Positions 6,714 to 16,061 of a stretch of 64,000 bases of DNA are shown here, piece by piece. The DNA is from Mycolicibacterium aurum (lineage in GTDB: Bacteria > Actinomycetota > Actinomycetes > Mycobacteriales > Mycobacteriaceae), in the NCBI GenBank assembly GCA_900078775.1, contig LT549889.1, forward strand, positions 1,860,001 to 1,924,000, read 5' to 3'. Positions within the stretch are counted from its first letter, which is position 1. Each line of letters begins with the position of its first letter. A program made the translations under genes and the position numbers. The notes under the pieces were generated by a model that saw only the letters and a program-made list of their open reading frames with translations, did no database searches and was not told where the DNA came from.

Positions 6714-9700
6714 GTGCCGAGTGTGCTGCTGCTGTCGACGTCCGATACCGATCTGATCACCGCCCGCGCCAGCGGCGCGGACTACCGGTGGGCCAACCCT
6801 TCGCGTCTGGTCGACGATGACCTGACCCGCGAAATCACCGAACTGCTCGTCGGCGTCGACATCGCCGTGGTGCGAATCCTCGGCGGCTACCGTGCCTGGC
6901 AGGACGGCATCGACGCGCTGGTGGCCAGCGGTGTTCCCACCGTGGTGCTGTCCGGCGAGCAGACCCCCGACGCCGAACTGATGCGGCACTCCACGGTGCC
7001 CGCTGGTGTGGCCCTGCAGGCCCACATCTACCTGGCCCAGGGCGGCACCACGAATCTGCGTGGCCTGCATGCCTTCCTGAGCGACACCCTGCTGATGACC
7101 GGTGAGGGTTTCGACCCGCCGGTGGCCATCCCGACCTGGGGTGTACTGGAACGCCCGGATGCCGAGACCGGCACCGGCCCGACGGTGGCGGTGCTGTACT
7201 ACCGTGCCCAGCACCTGGCCGGTAATACCGGCTACGTCAGCGCCCTGTGCGACGCCATCGTGGCGGCGGGCGGGCGCCCGCTGCCGGTGTACTGCGCCTC
7301 GCTGCGCACCGCCGAACCCGAACTGCTGGAGCTGCTGGGTACCGCCGACGCGCTGGTCACCACGGTGCTGGCTGCCGGCGGCGCCACCCCGGCGGCGGTG
7401 GGCGCCGGCGGCACCGACGACAGCTGGAACGTCGCACACCTGGCCGCCCTGGATGTGCCGATCCTGCAAGGGCTGTGCCTCACCAGTTCGCGGGCCAAGT
7501 GGTCGGAGAACGACGACGGTCTGTCCCCGCTGGACGTGGCCACCCAGGTCGCGGTGCCCGAGTTCGACGGCCGCATCATCACGGTCCCGTTCTCGTTCAA
7601 GGAGATCGACGACGAGGGCCTGATCACCTACACCGCCGACCCGGAGCGCTGTGCCCGGGTGGCCGGCCTGGCCGTCCGGCACGCCCGGTTGCGGCACGTG
7701 CGCCCGGCCGATAAGCGGATCGCGCTGGTGTTCTCGGCGTATCCGACCAAGCACGCCCGCATCGGCAACGCCGTCGGCCTGGACACCCCGGCCAGCGCGG
7801 TGGCGTTGTTGCGAGCCATGGCCGAGCACGGCATCGACATCGGCGAATTCCCCGGTGTCGACGCACAAGATGGTGACGCACTGATCCACGCGCTCATCGA
7901 GCGTGGGGGACAGGACCCCGACTGGCTGACCGAGGAGGCGTTGGCGCTCAACCCGATCCGGGTCGCCGCCGCCGACTACCGGCGCTGGTTCGCCGGCCTG
8001 CCGTCCGAGCTCGCCGATGCGGTGGTGGCCCACTGGGGCCCGCCGCCCGGTGAGCTGTTCGTCGACCGCAGTCGCGACCCCGAGGGCGAGATCGTCATCG
8101 CCGCAATGCAATCGGGCAATGTGGTGATCCTGGTGCAGCCGCCGCGCGGGTTCGGGGAGAACCCGGTGGCCATCTACCACGACCCCGATCTGCCGCCCAG
8201 CCACCACTATCTGGCCGCCTACCGCTGGCTGGACGGCGAGTTCGGCGGCGACTTCAAGGCCGACGCCGTCATCCACCTCGGCAAGCACGGCAACCTGGAG
8301 TGGCTGCCCGGCAAGACGCTGGGCATGAGCGCCGGCTGCGGCACCGACGCCGCCCTGGGCGAGTTGCCGTTGATCTACCCGTTCCTGGTCAACGATCCGG
8401 GTGAGGGCACCCAGGCCAAGCGCCGCGCGCACGCCACCCTGGTGGACCACCTCATCCCGCCGATGGCCCGTGCCGAGACCTACGGCGATATCGCCCGCCT
8501 GGAGCAGCTGCTCGACGAGCACGCCAACGTCTCCGCGCTGGACCCCGCCAAGCTGCCGGCCATCCGCCAGCAGATCTGGACGTTGATGCGGGCGGCCAAG
8601 ATGGACCACGATCTGGGCCTGGAGGACCGCCCCGACGAGGACTCCTTCGACGACATGCTGCTGCATGTGGACGGCTGGCTGTGTGAGATCAAGGACGTCC
8701 AGATCCGCGACGGCCTGCACATCCTGGGGCAGGCCCCCGACGGCGAGGCCGAACTCGATCTGGTGCTGGCCATCCTGCGGGCACGCCAACTGTTCGGCGG
8801 CGAGCAGACGGTGCCCGGCCTGCGCCAGGCCCTGGGGCTGGCCGAGGACGGCACCGATGAACGCACGAGCGTCGACGCCGCCGAGGAGGCGGCCCGCGGC
8901 CTGGTCGCCGGGTTGCAGGGGGCCGGCTGGGACCCCGCGGCGGTGGACGGGCTGACCGACGACCCGGTGATCGCCGACATCCTGCGGTTCGCCGCCACCG
9001 AGGTGGTGCCGCGGCTGCGCGGCACGGCCGGCGAGATCCCGGCGGTGCTGCGTGCGGTGGACGGGCACTACATTGCGGCCGGACCGTCCGGTTCGCCGCT
9101 GCGCGGGCTGGTCAACGTGCTGCCCACCGGGCGCAACTTCTACTCGGTGGACCCCAAGGCGGTGCCGTCCCGACTGGCCTGGGAAACCGGTGTGGCGATG
9201 GCCGATTCGCTGCTGGAGCGCTACCGCGCCGACTACGGGGACTGGCCGTCCTCGGTCGGCCTGTCGGTCTGGGGAACCTCGGCGATGCGCACCGCCGGCG
9301 ACGATATCGCCGAGGTGCTGGCGCTGCTCGGGGTCCGTCCGCGCTGGGATGACGCGTCCCGGCGGGTGGTGGACCTGGAGGCCATTCCGCTGGCCGAACT
9401 GGGCCGGCCGCGCATCGACGTCACGGTCCGTATCTCCGGCTTCTTCCGGGACGCGTTCCCGCACGTGGTGACCATGCTCGACGACGCCGTCGCCCTGGTG
9501 GCCGGCCTCGACGAGAGCCCGCAGGACAACTTCGTGCGCGCCCACACCCAGGCCGACCTGGCCGAGCACGGCGATCAGCGACGCAGCACCACAAGGATTT
9601 TCGGCTCCAAGCCGGGTACCTACGGGGCGGGCCTGCTCCAGCTCATCGACAGCCGCAACTGGCGCGACGACGCCGACCTGGCCCAGGTGTACACCGCGTG

Positions 9701-10307
9701 GGGCGGCTTCGCGTACGGGCGCGACCTGGACGGGGCGCCGGCCGCCGACGATATGAGCCGCCAGTACCGGCGGATCGCGGTGGCGGCCAAGAACACCGAC
9801 ACCCGCGAGCACGACATCGCCGACTCCGACGACTACTTCCAGTACCACGGCGGCATGATCGCCACCGTGCGCGCGCTGACCGGTAAGGACCCGGCCGCCT
9901 ACATCGGGGACAACACCCGCCCGGACGCGGTGCGCACCCGCACCCTGAGCGAGGAGACCACCCGGGTGTTCCGGGCCCGGGTGGTGAACCCGCGCTGGAT
10001 CAACGCCATGCGCAGGCACGGCTACAAGGGCGCCTTCGAGATGGCGGCCACCGTCGACTACCTGTTCGGCTACGACGCCACCGCGCATGTCATGTCGGAC
10101 TGGATGTACGAGCAGCTCAGCCAGAGCTATGTGCTCGACGACGAGAACCGCAAGTTCATGAACGAGTCGAACCCGTGGGCGCTGCACGGGATGGCCGAGC
10201 GCCTGCTGGAAGCCGCCGGCCGCGGGATGTGGGCGGCACCGGAACCGGCCACCCTGGACGGGTTGAAGCAGGTGCTGCTGGAGACCGAGGGTGAGCTCGA
10301 GGGCTGA
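6714..10307 (+). CDS. cobN: Aerobic cobaltochelatase, CobN subunit
   Basis: The product is 1197 residues, the expected length for mycobacterial CobN. CobN is the large, substrate-binding subunit that, with the AAA+ CobS/CobT pair, inserts cobalt into hydrogenobyrinate a,c-diamide using ATP. Characteristic stretches are KRIALVFSAYPTKHARIGNAVGLDTPAS (about 335-360), VIHLGKHGNLEWLPGK, the GLVNVLPTGRNFYSVDPKAVP segment and RIFGSKPGTYGAG. The start is GTG at 6714, with a TAGAAA element 6 nt before it, so the mRNA may be leaderless. The partner cobS/cobT genes are not in the window. Confidence 0.97.
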   Translation: MPSVLLLSTSDTDLITARASGADYRWANPSRLVDDDLTREITELLVGVDIAVVRILGGYRAWQDGIDALVASGVPTVVLSGEQTPDAELMRHSTVPAGVALQAHIYLAQGGTTNLRGLHAFLSDTLLMTGEGFDPPVAIPTWGVLERPDAETGTGPTVAVLYYRAQHLAGNTGYVSALCDAIVAAGGRPLPVYCASLRTAEPELLELLGTADALVTTVLAAGGATPAAVGAGGTDDSWNVAHLAALDVPILQGLCLTSSRAKWSENDDGLSPLDVATQVAVPEFDGRIITVPFSFKEIDDEGLITYTADPERCARVAGLAVRHARLRHVRPADKRIALVFSAYPTKHARIGNAVGLDTPASAVALLRAMAEHGIDIGEFPGVDAQDGDALIHALIERGGQDPDWLTEEALALNPIRVAAADYRRWFAGLPSELADAVVAHWGPPPGELFVDRSRDPEGEIVIAAMQSGNVVILVQPPRGFGENPVAIYHDPDLPPSHHYLAAYRWLDGEFGGDFKADAVIHLGKHGNLEWLPGKTLGMSAGCGTDAALGELPLIYPFLVNDPGEGTQAKRRAHATLVDHLIPPMARAETYGDIARLEQLLDEHANVSALDPAKLPAIRQQIWTLMRAAKMDHDLGLEDRPDEDSFDDMLLHVDGWLCEIKDVQIRDGLHILGQAPDGEAELDLVLAILRARQLFGGEQTVPGLRQALGLAEDGTDERTSVDAAEEAARGLVAGLQGAGWDPAAVDGLTDDPVIADILRFAATEVVPRLRGTAGEIPAVLRAVDGHYIAAGPSGSPLRGLVNVLPTGRNFYSVDPKAVPSRLAWETGVAMADSLLERYRADYGDWPSSVGLSVWGTSAMRTAGDDIAEVLALLGVRPRWDDASRRVVDLEAIPLAELGRPRIDVTVRISGFFRDAFPHVVTMLDDAVALVAGLDESPQDNFVRAHTQADLAEHGDQRRSTTRIFGSKPGTYGAGLLQLIDSRNWRDDADLAQVYTAWGGFAYGRDLDGAPAADDMSRQYRRIAVAAKNTDTREHDIADSDDYFQYHGGMIATVRALTGKDPAAYIGDNTRPDAVRTRTLSEETTRVFRARVVNPRWINAMRRHGYKGAFEMAATVDYLFGYDATAHVMSDWMYEQLSQSYVLDDENRKFMNESNPWALHGMAERLLEAAGRGMWAAPEPATLDGLKQVLLETEGELEG

Positions 10308-10325
10308 GCACACCGGTGATCGACA

Positions 10326-10331
10326 TAGGAT
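10326..10331 (+). promoter_or_regulatory. -10 box, leaderless start of PPOX gene
   Basis: TAGGAT lies 7 nt before the ATG at 10339 and no Shine-Dalgarno sequence is present, so transcription probably begins at the start codon. Confidence 0.5.
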
Positions 10332-10338
10332 TCACAGC

Positions 10339-10722
10339 ATGGCTCTCACCTTCTCCGATGTCGCCAAGGCCGACTACGTCCTGCTGACCACGTTCACCAA
10401 GGACGGCAAGCCCAAGCCGACCGCCATCTGGGCCGTCCCGGACGGTGACCGGCTGCTGGCCATCACCCAGGCGAAGTCCTGGAAGGTCAAGCGGATTCGC
10501 AACACCTCCCGGGTGACGCTGGCCGTCTGCGACCGCCGCGGCAACCCCAAGAGCGAGGCGGTGGAGGCCAGCGCCGCGATCCTGGACCAGTCCCAGGTGG
10601 CCCGCGTCTACGACGGCATCGGCCGCCGGTACGGACTGTTCGGCAAGGTGTTCAGTCTGTTCTCCAAACTCCGCGGCGGCATGACGAACAATGTCGCCCT
10701 GGAGCTGCGCGCGGCCGCCTGA
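10339..10722 (+). CDS. PPOX-class (split-barrel) F420/flavin-binding family protein
   Basis: The protein has 127 residues of the pyridoxamine-phosphate-oxidase-like split barrel. It opens FSDVAKADYVLLTTFTKDGKPKPTAIWAV, the strand pair that forms the cofactor site, then SWKVKRIRNTSRVTL, the phosphate-binding basic segment. In M. tuberculosis the gene next to cobN (Rv2061c) is the same family, so the position is conserved. Members bind F420, FMN or haem; which applies here cannot be read from sequence. The ATG is chosen over upstream frames because of the TAGGAT box 7 nt before it. A paralogue lies on the other side of purU at 11647. Confidence 0.8.
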   Translation: MALTFSDVAKADYVLLTTFTKDGKPKPTAIWAVPDGDRLLAITQAKSWKVKRIRNTSRVTLAVCDRRGNPKSEAVEASAAILDQSQVARVYDGIGRRYGLFGKVFSLFSKLRGGMTNNVALELRAAA

Positions 10723-10723
10723 C

Positions 10724-11620
10724 ATGACCGGAAGCTATCCCGCGCAGACACCCCAGCAGGCCCGGCACAAGGACATCGGTCGGCTGCTGCTGCGCTGTCC
10801 GGACCGGTCCGGCGTCATCGCCGCGGTCTCCACGTTCCTGACCGAGGCCGGCGCCAACATCATCTCCCTCGATCAGCACTCGACGGAGCCCGAGGGCGGG
10901 GTTTTCCTGCAGCGCACCGTGTTTCATCTTCCGGGTCTGGCCGCGGCCGGGCCCGAGCTGGAACGTGAGTTCGCCGCCCGTATCGCACCGGCCTTCGACA
11001 TCGAATACCGGTTCACCGACGCCGCCAAGCCCAAGCGGGTCGCGATCCTGGCCTCCAAGGCCGACCACTGCCTGCTGGACCTGTTGTGGCGCAACCGCCG
11101 CGGCGAACTGGACATGACGGTGGTGATGGTGATCGCCAACCACGCCGAACTGGCCGATCAGGTGCGCCCCTTCGGCGTCCCGTTCGTGCACATTCCGGCC
11201 ACCCGGGAGAACCGGGCCGAGGCCGAGGCGCGTCAGCTCGAACTGTTGCGCGGCAACGTCGATCTGGTGGTGCTGGCCCGGTACATGCAGATCGTCACCC
11301 CGGAGTTCCTGGACGCCGTCGGCGCCCCGCTGATCAACATCCACCATTCCTTCCTGCCCGCCTTCATCGGCGCGAACACCTACCGGCGCGCCAAGGAGCG
11401 CGGGGTGAAGCTGGTCGGGGCGACCGCGCACTACGTGACCGAGAACCTGGACGAGGGCCCGATCATCGAGCAGGACGTGGTGCGCATCGACCACACCCAC
11501 ACAGTCGAGGATCTGGTGCGCCTGGGCGCCGATGTGGAGCGCGCTGTGTTGTCCCGGGCGGTGTTGTGGCACTGCCAGGACCGGATCGTCCGGCACGATA
11601 ACGAGACCGTGGTTTTCTAG
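10724..11620 (+). CDS. purU: Formyltetrahydrofolate deformylase
   Basis: The protein has 298 residues: an N-terminal ACT domain (RLLLRCPDRSGVIAAVSTFLTEAGANI, about 20-46) followed by a formyltransferase-fold domain from about residue 105. PurU hydrolyses 10-formyltetrahydrofolate to formate and THF, supplying formate for PurT and balancing one-carbon pools. The catalytic region is visible as INIHHSFLPAF with the Asn and His, and later ATAHYVTENLDEGPII with its conserved Asp. The ATG at 10724 is 1 nt after the stop of the PPOX gene, so the two are probably co-transcribed. Confidence 0.95.
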   Translation: MTGSYPAQTPQQARHKDIGRLLLRCPDRSGVIAAVSTFLTEAGANIISLDQHSTEPEGGVFLQRTVFHLPGLAAAGPELEREFAARIAPAFDIEYRFTDAAKPKRVAILASKADHCLLDLLWRNRRGELDMTVVMVIANHAELADQVRPFGVPFVHIPATRENRAEAEARQLELLRGNVDLVVLARYMQIVTPEFLDAVGAPLINIHHSFLPAFIGANTYRRAKERGVKLVGATAHYVTENLDEGPIIEQDVVRIDHTHTVEDLVRLGADVERAVLSRAVLWHCQDRIVRHDNETVVF

Positions 11621-11646
11621 GCCCGTGCAGGTGGTATCCGGTCGCC

Positions 11647-12039
11647 ATGGCACCGACCTTCGAGGACGTCTACCGCGAGAAGTACCTGCTGCTCACCACG
11701 TTCACCAAGGACGGCAGACCCAAACCGACCCCGGTGTGGGGTGTGCCGCACGAGGGCAGGCTGTTGATCAGTACCGACGACGGGTCCTGGAAGACCAAGC
11801 GGATCAACAACACTGCGCGGGTGACCATCCAGAAGTGCGGCGTGCTGGGCAAGGTGCAGGGGGAGCCGGTTGAAGCGCTGGCCCGGAACCTACCGAAATC
11901 CGAGACCCGGCGGGTGTTCGACATGGTCACCCGCCGCTACTGGTGGCACGCGTGGTGGTGGATCCCGCAGGCACTGCTGCGCGGCGGCGTCGACAAGGTG
12001 CACGCCGCCATCGAGGTCCGGCCCGCCGATCCGGCGTGA
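11647..12039 (+). CDS. PPOX-class split-barrel protein, paralogue of the 10339 gene
   Basis: This 130-residue protein aligns along its length with the 10339 product: LLLTTFTKDGRPKPTPVWGV and SWKTKRINNTARVTI correspond to the same cofactor-binding strands. Its C terminus differs, with an aromatic, possibly membrane-facing run WWHAWWWIPQ. Expected function is binding of F420 or flavin for redox chemistry, substrate unknown. The two copies flank purU, which suggests local duplication followed by divergence. TATCCG ends 6 nt before the ATG and could be a degenerate -10 box. Confidence 0.75.
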   Translation: MAPTFEDVYREKYLLLTTFTKDGRPKPTPVWGVPHEGRLLISTDDGSWKTKRINNTARVTIQKCGVLGKVQGEPVEALARNLPKSETRRVFDMVTRRYWWHAWWWIPQALLRGGVDKVHAAIEVRPADPA

Positions 12040-12083
12040 GCCTGTGTCAGGAACCCGCCGCGGGTCCCGGACGTTGACCTGAC

Positions 12084-12614
12084 ATGGCAAAGCGGTTGTT
12101 CCTGGTCTACCTGCTGGTCGAACTGGCGGTGCTGGTCGCCCTGGTGTCCACCATCGGGTTCGGCTGGACGGTGCTGGCGGTGCTCGCGACGTTCGTGACC
12201 GGCCTGGTGCTGGCCGGTTCGCAGATCACCCGCCATCTGCGGCTGCTGCAGTCGGCTCTGAACTCCCGGTCCTCGTCGAGCGAGCTGGCGACCGACAGCG
12301 CGCTGGTCGCCCTCGGCGCGATTCTGGTCGTGATCCCGGGCCTGGCCAGTTCGGTGCTCGGCGCCCTGCTGCTGATGCCACCCACCCGCCGCATCGCCCG
12401 CCCGGTCGCCGTCGCGCTGGTCGGTAGAGGACTGGCCAACGCCGCACCGCTGCGGGTGACCTACATGAGCGCCGAGACGGCCGGTCCGATACGCCCGCAG
12501 GGTGACTATGTGGACGGCGAGGTCATCGACGTTGTGGATGTCCGGGCCAGTGAAGCGACCGCGAACGGGCTCGAAGCACCGGTGCCGGAACACCGCCCGG
12601 GCCCGGCCGATTAA
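12084..12614 (+). CDS. fxsA: FxsA family membrane protein
   Basis: The product is 176 residues starting MAKRLFLVYLLVELAVLVAL, a transmembrane helix, with a second span around 26-46 and a third in ALVALGAILVVIPGLASSVLGALLLMPPTRR, the FxsA hallmark. FxsA is a cytoplasmic-membrane protein; in E. coli excess FxsA relieves exclusion of phage T7 by the F factor, but its normal role is not established. An FxsA gene near lnt-ppm1 and rbpA is also the M. tuberculosis arrangement (Rv2053c). The final ~50 residues are polar and cytoplasmic. The TAA stop forms the first bases of a -10-like box for the next gene. Confidence 0.88.
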   Translation: MAKRLFLVYLLVELAVLVALVSTIGFGWTVLAVLATFVTGLVLAGSQITRHLRLLQSALNSRSSSSELATDSALVALGAILVVIPGLASSVLGALLLMPPTRRIARPVAVALVGRGLANAAPLRVTYMSAETAGPIRPQGDYVDGEVIDVVDVRASEATANGLEAPVPEHRPGPAD

Positions 12615-12617
12615 CCT
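12612..12617 (+). promoter_or_regulatory. -10 box overlapping the fxsA stop
   Basis: TAACCT starts with the TAA stop codon of fxsA and ends 9 nt before the GTG start of the amidohydrolase gene. The spacing is at the long end for a leaderless start. Confidence 0.4.
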
Positions 12618-12626
12618 GTCACCTTC

Positions 12627-14237
12627 GTGACCACTCTGCTGCTCAACGGTCGGGTCCACAGCCCGGCCGCCCCCGACGCCACCGCCATCGCGTTCAGCGA
12701 CGGCCCCGAGGCCGCGGTGGTCTGGCTGGGCGCCGATGACACCGCCCGCGCGGAGTTCCCGGACGCCGAGATCATCGACCTCGACGGCGCGTTCGTCGCA
12801 CCGGCGTTCGTGGACAGCCATGTCCACCTGACCGCCACCGGACTCAGCCTGACCGGGCTGGACCTGCGGCACGCAACCTCACGCGAACACTGCCTGGCGT
12901 TGGTCGCCGAGTACGCCCGCAGCCATCCCGACGGCATCGTCTGGGGCGCGAGCTGGGACGAGTCGGGCTGGCCCGAGCCGACCCCGCCGTCGACCGCCGA
13001 CCTGGATCGCGTGCTCGGCGGTCGGCCCGCCTATCTGACCCGGATCGACGTGCACTCGGCGGCGGCGTCGGCCGCGCTGCGCGCCGCGGTGCCCGGTCTC
13101 GCGGACGCGGCCGGGTTCGATCCGCAGCGCCCGCTGACCGCCGCGGCCCATCACCTCGCCCGTGCGGCGGCCCGCGATCTGCTCTCCGCCGAGCAGCGCC
13201 GGGCCGCGCAGCGGGCGGCCCTCGACGCCGCGGCCGGGCACGGCATCGTCGCCGTGCACGAGTGCGCAGGCCCCGACATCGGTGGCCGCGACGACTGGCA
13301 GGCGCTGCGCTCCCTGCAGCACGGGGTCGAGCGCATCGGTTACTGGGGCGAGGCCGTGCAGACCGCCGAGCAGGCCCGCGCCCTGATCGACGCGACCGGG
13401 GCGGCCGGGCTGGCCGGGGATCTGTTCGTCGACGGGGCGCTCGGATCCCGCACCGCCTGGCTGCACGAGCCCTACGCCGACGCCCCGCACACCTGCGGTA
13501 ACAGCTACCTCGACGCCGAGCAGATCACCGCCCACCTGCTGGCCTGCACCGAGGCCGGCATCACCGCCGGTTTCCACGTGATCGGCGATGCCGCCGTCGC
13601 CGCGGTGACCGGGGCGCTGCAGGTGGCGGTCGACCGATTCGGCGGCCCCGCGGTGGCCCGCTGCGGGCACCGTCTGGAGCATCTGGAGATGGTCTCGCCC
13701 GAGCAGGCCGCCCGCCTGGGCAGCTGGGGGATCATCGGCAGTGTGCAGCCCAATTTCGACGCCCTCTGGGGCGGCCCGGACGGGATGTACGCCCAGCGTC
13801 TCGGGGTTTCCCGAGCCGCGCCGCTCAATCCGTTCGCGCTGTTAGCATCCCAAGGCGTGCCCCTCGCCTTCGGCTCGGACAGCCCGGTCACCGGGCTGAA
13901 CCCCTGGGCGGCTGTGCGCGCCGCGGTGAACCACCGCACCCCGGGCAGTGGGGTTTCGGCGCGGGCCGCGTTCTCGGCGGCCACCCGCGGCGCCTGGCGG
14001 GCCGGCGGCAAGCGGGACGGGATGACCGGCACGCTGGTGCCCGGGGCGCCCGCCTCGTACGCGATCTGGGACGCCGGCGAACTCGCCGTGGCCACCCCGG
14101 CCACCGAGAAGGCCGAACGCTGGTCCACCGACCCACGCTCTCGGGTGCCCGCGCTGCCGCAACTGACCGACGATGCTCAGTTGCCGCGCTGTCTGCGCAC
14201 GGTGCACCGCGGCACCGTCCTGTTCGAGGACCGGTGA
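12627..14237 (+). CDS. Metal-dependent amidohydrolase (YtcJ-like, Amidohydro_3)
   Basis: This is a 536-residue amidohydrolase-superfamily enzyme. Metal ligands are visible as DSHVHLT (HxH near residue 55), a histidine in FHVIGDAA, a histidine in HRLEHLEM, and the catalytic aspartate in AFGSDSPV. The closing GTLVPGAPASYAIWD strand is the usual composite beta-sandwich. YtcJ-like proteins hydrolyse N-acyl or cyclic amide bonds of varied substrates, so the substrate cannot be named. The GTG start at 12627 is 12 nt after the fxsA stop. Exact membership (N-substituted formamide deformylase versus others) is uncertain. Confidence 0.85.
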   Translation: MTTLLLNGRVHSPAAPDATAIAFSDGPEAAVVWLGADDTARAEFPDAEIIDLDGAFVAPAFVDSHVHLTATGLSLTGLDLRHATSREHCLALVAEYARSHPDGIVWGASWDESGWPEPTPPSTADLDRVLGGRPAYLTRIDVHSAAASAALRAAVPGLADAAGFDPQRPLTAAAHHLARAAARDLLSAEQRRAAQRAALDAAAGHGIVAVHECAGPDIGGRDDWQALRSLQHGVERIGYWGEAVQTAEQARALIDATGAAGLAGDLFVDGALGSRTAWLHEPYADAPHTCGNSYLDAEQITAHLLACTEAGITAGFHVIGDAAVAAVTGALQVAVDRFGGPAVARCGHRLEHLEMVSPEQAARLGSWGIIGSVQPNFDALWGGPDGMYAQRLGVSRAAPLNPFALLASQGVPLAFGSDSPVTGLNPWAAVRAAVNHRTPGSGVSARAAFSAATRGAWRAGGKRDGMTGTLVPGAPASYAIWDAGELAVATPATEKAERWSTDPRSRVPALPQLTDDAQLPRCLRTVHRGTVLFEDR

Positions 14238-14240
14238 GCC

Positions 14241-16061
14241 GTGGCTGACGTGCCCGCTCCGGCGCCGGCCCCCGACGCCGACGCCGACGTCTCCGACAGC
14301 GATAGCCCGGACGGCGACCTCCCCGACAGCGAAGCCGCAGACCCCGCCCCGGCGGGCCGGGCCGTCCGCTTTCTGCGCGCCGCCGGGCCGGCGCTGACCG
14401 CGCGGCTGCCCCGGCTGGCCGCCGCACTGGCCGGCGGCGCCCTGATGTACCTGAGCTTTCCGCCGATCGGCTGGTGGTGGGCGGCGTTGCTGTCGCTGGC
14501 GCTGCTGGGCTGGGTGCTGACCCGCCCGCAGACCACCCGGGCCGGCGGGTTCGGATACGGCCTGCTGTTCGGGCTGGCCTTCTATCTCCCGCTGTTGCCC
14601 TGGATCGGCGGTCTGGTCGGGACCGGGCCGTGGGTGGCGCTGTCGCTGCTGCAGGCGCTGTTCCCGGCGCTGTTCGGGCTGCTGGCGGTGTTGGTCCGCG
14701 GGCTGCCCGGCTGGCCGGTCTGGTTCGCCGCGGAGTGGGCCGTGCAGGAGTGGCTGAAGTCCAGCGTGCCGTTCGGCGGGTTCCCGTGGGGTGTGGTGGC
14801 CTTCGGGCAGGCCCAGGGACCGCTGCTGCCGCTGGCCCAGATCGGTGGCGCGCCGCTGGTATCGACCGCGGTGGCGCTGATCGGGTTCAGCCTGACCGCA
14901 CTGGTGCTGGAAATAGTGCAATGGTGGCGGCGCACCCGGCCGGGGACCGGGCCGGAGAGCAGCCCGGCGGCCGCCGTGCTGCCCGGGGTGTGCATCTGCG
15001 TCGTGCTGCTCGCCACCACGGTGGCCTGGCCTGGGGTGCGCCAGGCCGGGGTGGGCGCCGGGGAGCATCCCTCGGTGACGGTGGCCGCCGTCCAGGGCAA
15101 TGTGCCGCGGCTGGGGCTGGACTTCAACGCCCAGCGCCGGGCGGTGCTGGACAACCACGTCACCGAGACCCTGAAGCTCGCGCAGGACGTGCGGGCCGGG
15201 CGGGTCCCGCAGCCGATGGTGGTGATCTGGCCGGAGAACAGTTCCGACATCGACCCGCTGCGCAACACCGATGCGGCCGCCCGCATCTCGGAGGCGGCGC
15301 GCGCCATCCGGGCACCGATCCTGGTGGGCACCGTGCTGGCCGCGCCGGGCTACACCCGGTCCTCCCCGGTCGCGACGAACACCGTGCTGGTCTGGGATCC
15401 GGAGACCGGCCCGCAGGACCGCCACGACAAACGCATCGTGCAACCGTTCGGCGAGTACCTGCCGTGGCGCAGCTTCTTCAAACGCTTCTCCTCCTACGCC
15501 GACCGGGCCGGCTACTTCCAGCCCGGCGACGGCAGCGGGGTGGTGCAGGCGGCCGGCATCCCGATCGGGGTGGCCACCTGCTGGGAGGTCATCTTCGACC
15601 GGGCGCTGCGGGACTCGGTGCGCAACGGCGCCCAGCTGCTGGCGGTGCCGACCAACAACGCCACCTTCGACGCCGCGATGAGCGCCCAGCAGCTGGCGTT
15701 CGCCCGGCTGCGGGCGGTCGAGCACGACCGGTATGTGGTGGTCGCCGGCACCACCGGGATCAGTGCGGTGCTCGCGCCGGACGGAAGGGCGCTGTCGCGC
15801 ACCGAGTTCTTCGAGCCCGCCTACCTCGACAACGCGGTCCGGCTGAAATCGAACATCACCTTCGCCACGGACTGGGGTCCGGTGGTGCAGTGGGTCCTGG
15901 TGGCTCTCGGCCTCGGCGCTGTGATCGCCGCCATGCTGCACAATGGGAGGTTCGTGCGCGTCCGCGGAAAGGCCGCGACGCGCACCGCAGACGGCTCGCA
16001 CGGCGAGCACATCGAACAGGATCAGCCCGCCGCGGGCAGTGAGGACGAGGGAACAGCATGA
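14241..16061 (+). CDS. lnt: Apolipoprotein N-acyltransferase
   Basis: The 606-residue product opens with an acidic, proline-rich cytoplasmic tail (1-40) that is unusual in length. It is followed by about six membrane helices (60-265) and a periplasmic nitrilase domain. The catalytic triad is Glu332 (IWPENSS), Lys397 ([12 protein letters not shown]) and Cys447 (ATCWEV). A last helix lies near 550. Lnt transfers an acyl chain to the N-terminal cysteine of lipoproteins. In M. tuberculosis the homologue is fused to Ppm1 (Rv2051c); here, as in M. smegmatis, they are separate genes overlapping by 4 nt. The start is GTG 14241, 3 nt after the previous stop. Confidence 0.94.
   Translation: MADVPAPAPAPDADADVSDSDSPDGDLPDSEAADPAPAGRAVRFLRAAGPALTARLPRLAAALAGGALMYLSFPPIGWWWAALLSLALLGWVLTRPQTTRAGGFGYGLLFGLAFYLPLLPWIGGLVGTGPWVALSLLQALFPALFGLLAVLVRGLPGWPVWFAAEWAVQEWLKSSVPFGGFPWGVVAFGQAQGPLLPLAQIGGAPLVSTAVALIGFSLTALVLEIVQWWRRTRPGTGPESSPAAAVLPGVCICVVLLATTVAWPGVRQAGVGAGEHPSVTVAAVQGNVPRLGLDFNAQRRAVLDNHVTETLKLAQDVRAGRVPQPMVVIWPENSSDIDPLRNTDAAARISEAARAIRAPILVGTVLAAPGYTRSSPVATNTVLVWDPETGPQDRHDKRIVQPFGEYLPWRSFFKRFSSYADRAGYFQPGDGSGVVQAAGIPIGVATCWEVIFDRALRDSVRNGAQLLAVPTNNATFDAAMSAQQLAFARLRAVEHDRYVVVAGTTGISAVLAPDGRALSRTEFFEPAYLDNAVRLKSNITFATDWGPVVQWVLVALGLGAVIAAMLHNGRFVRVRGKAATRTADGSHGEHIEQDQPAAGSEDEGTA

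Noticed and set aside
6570..10313. Very long minus-strand open frame opposite cobN
   Set aside because: Shadow frame of a high-GC gene; its translation is low-complexity Gln/His/Gly/Arg-rich and has no domain.
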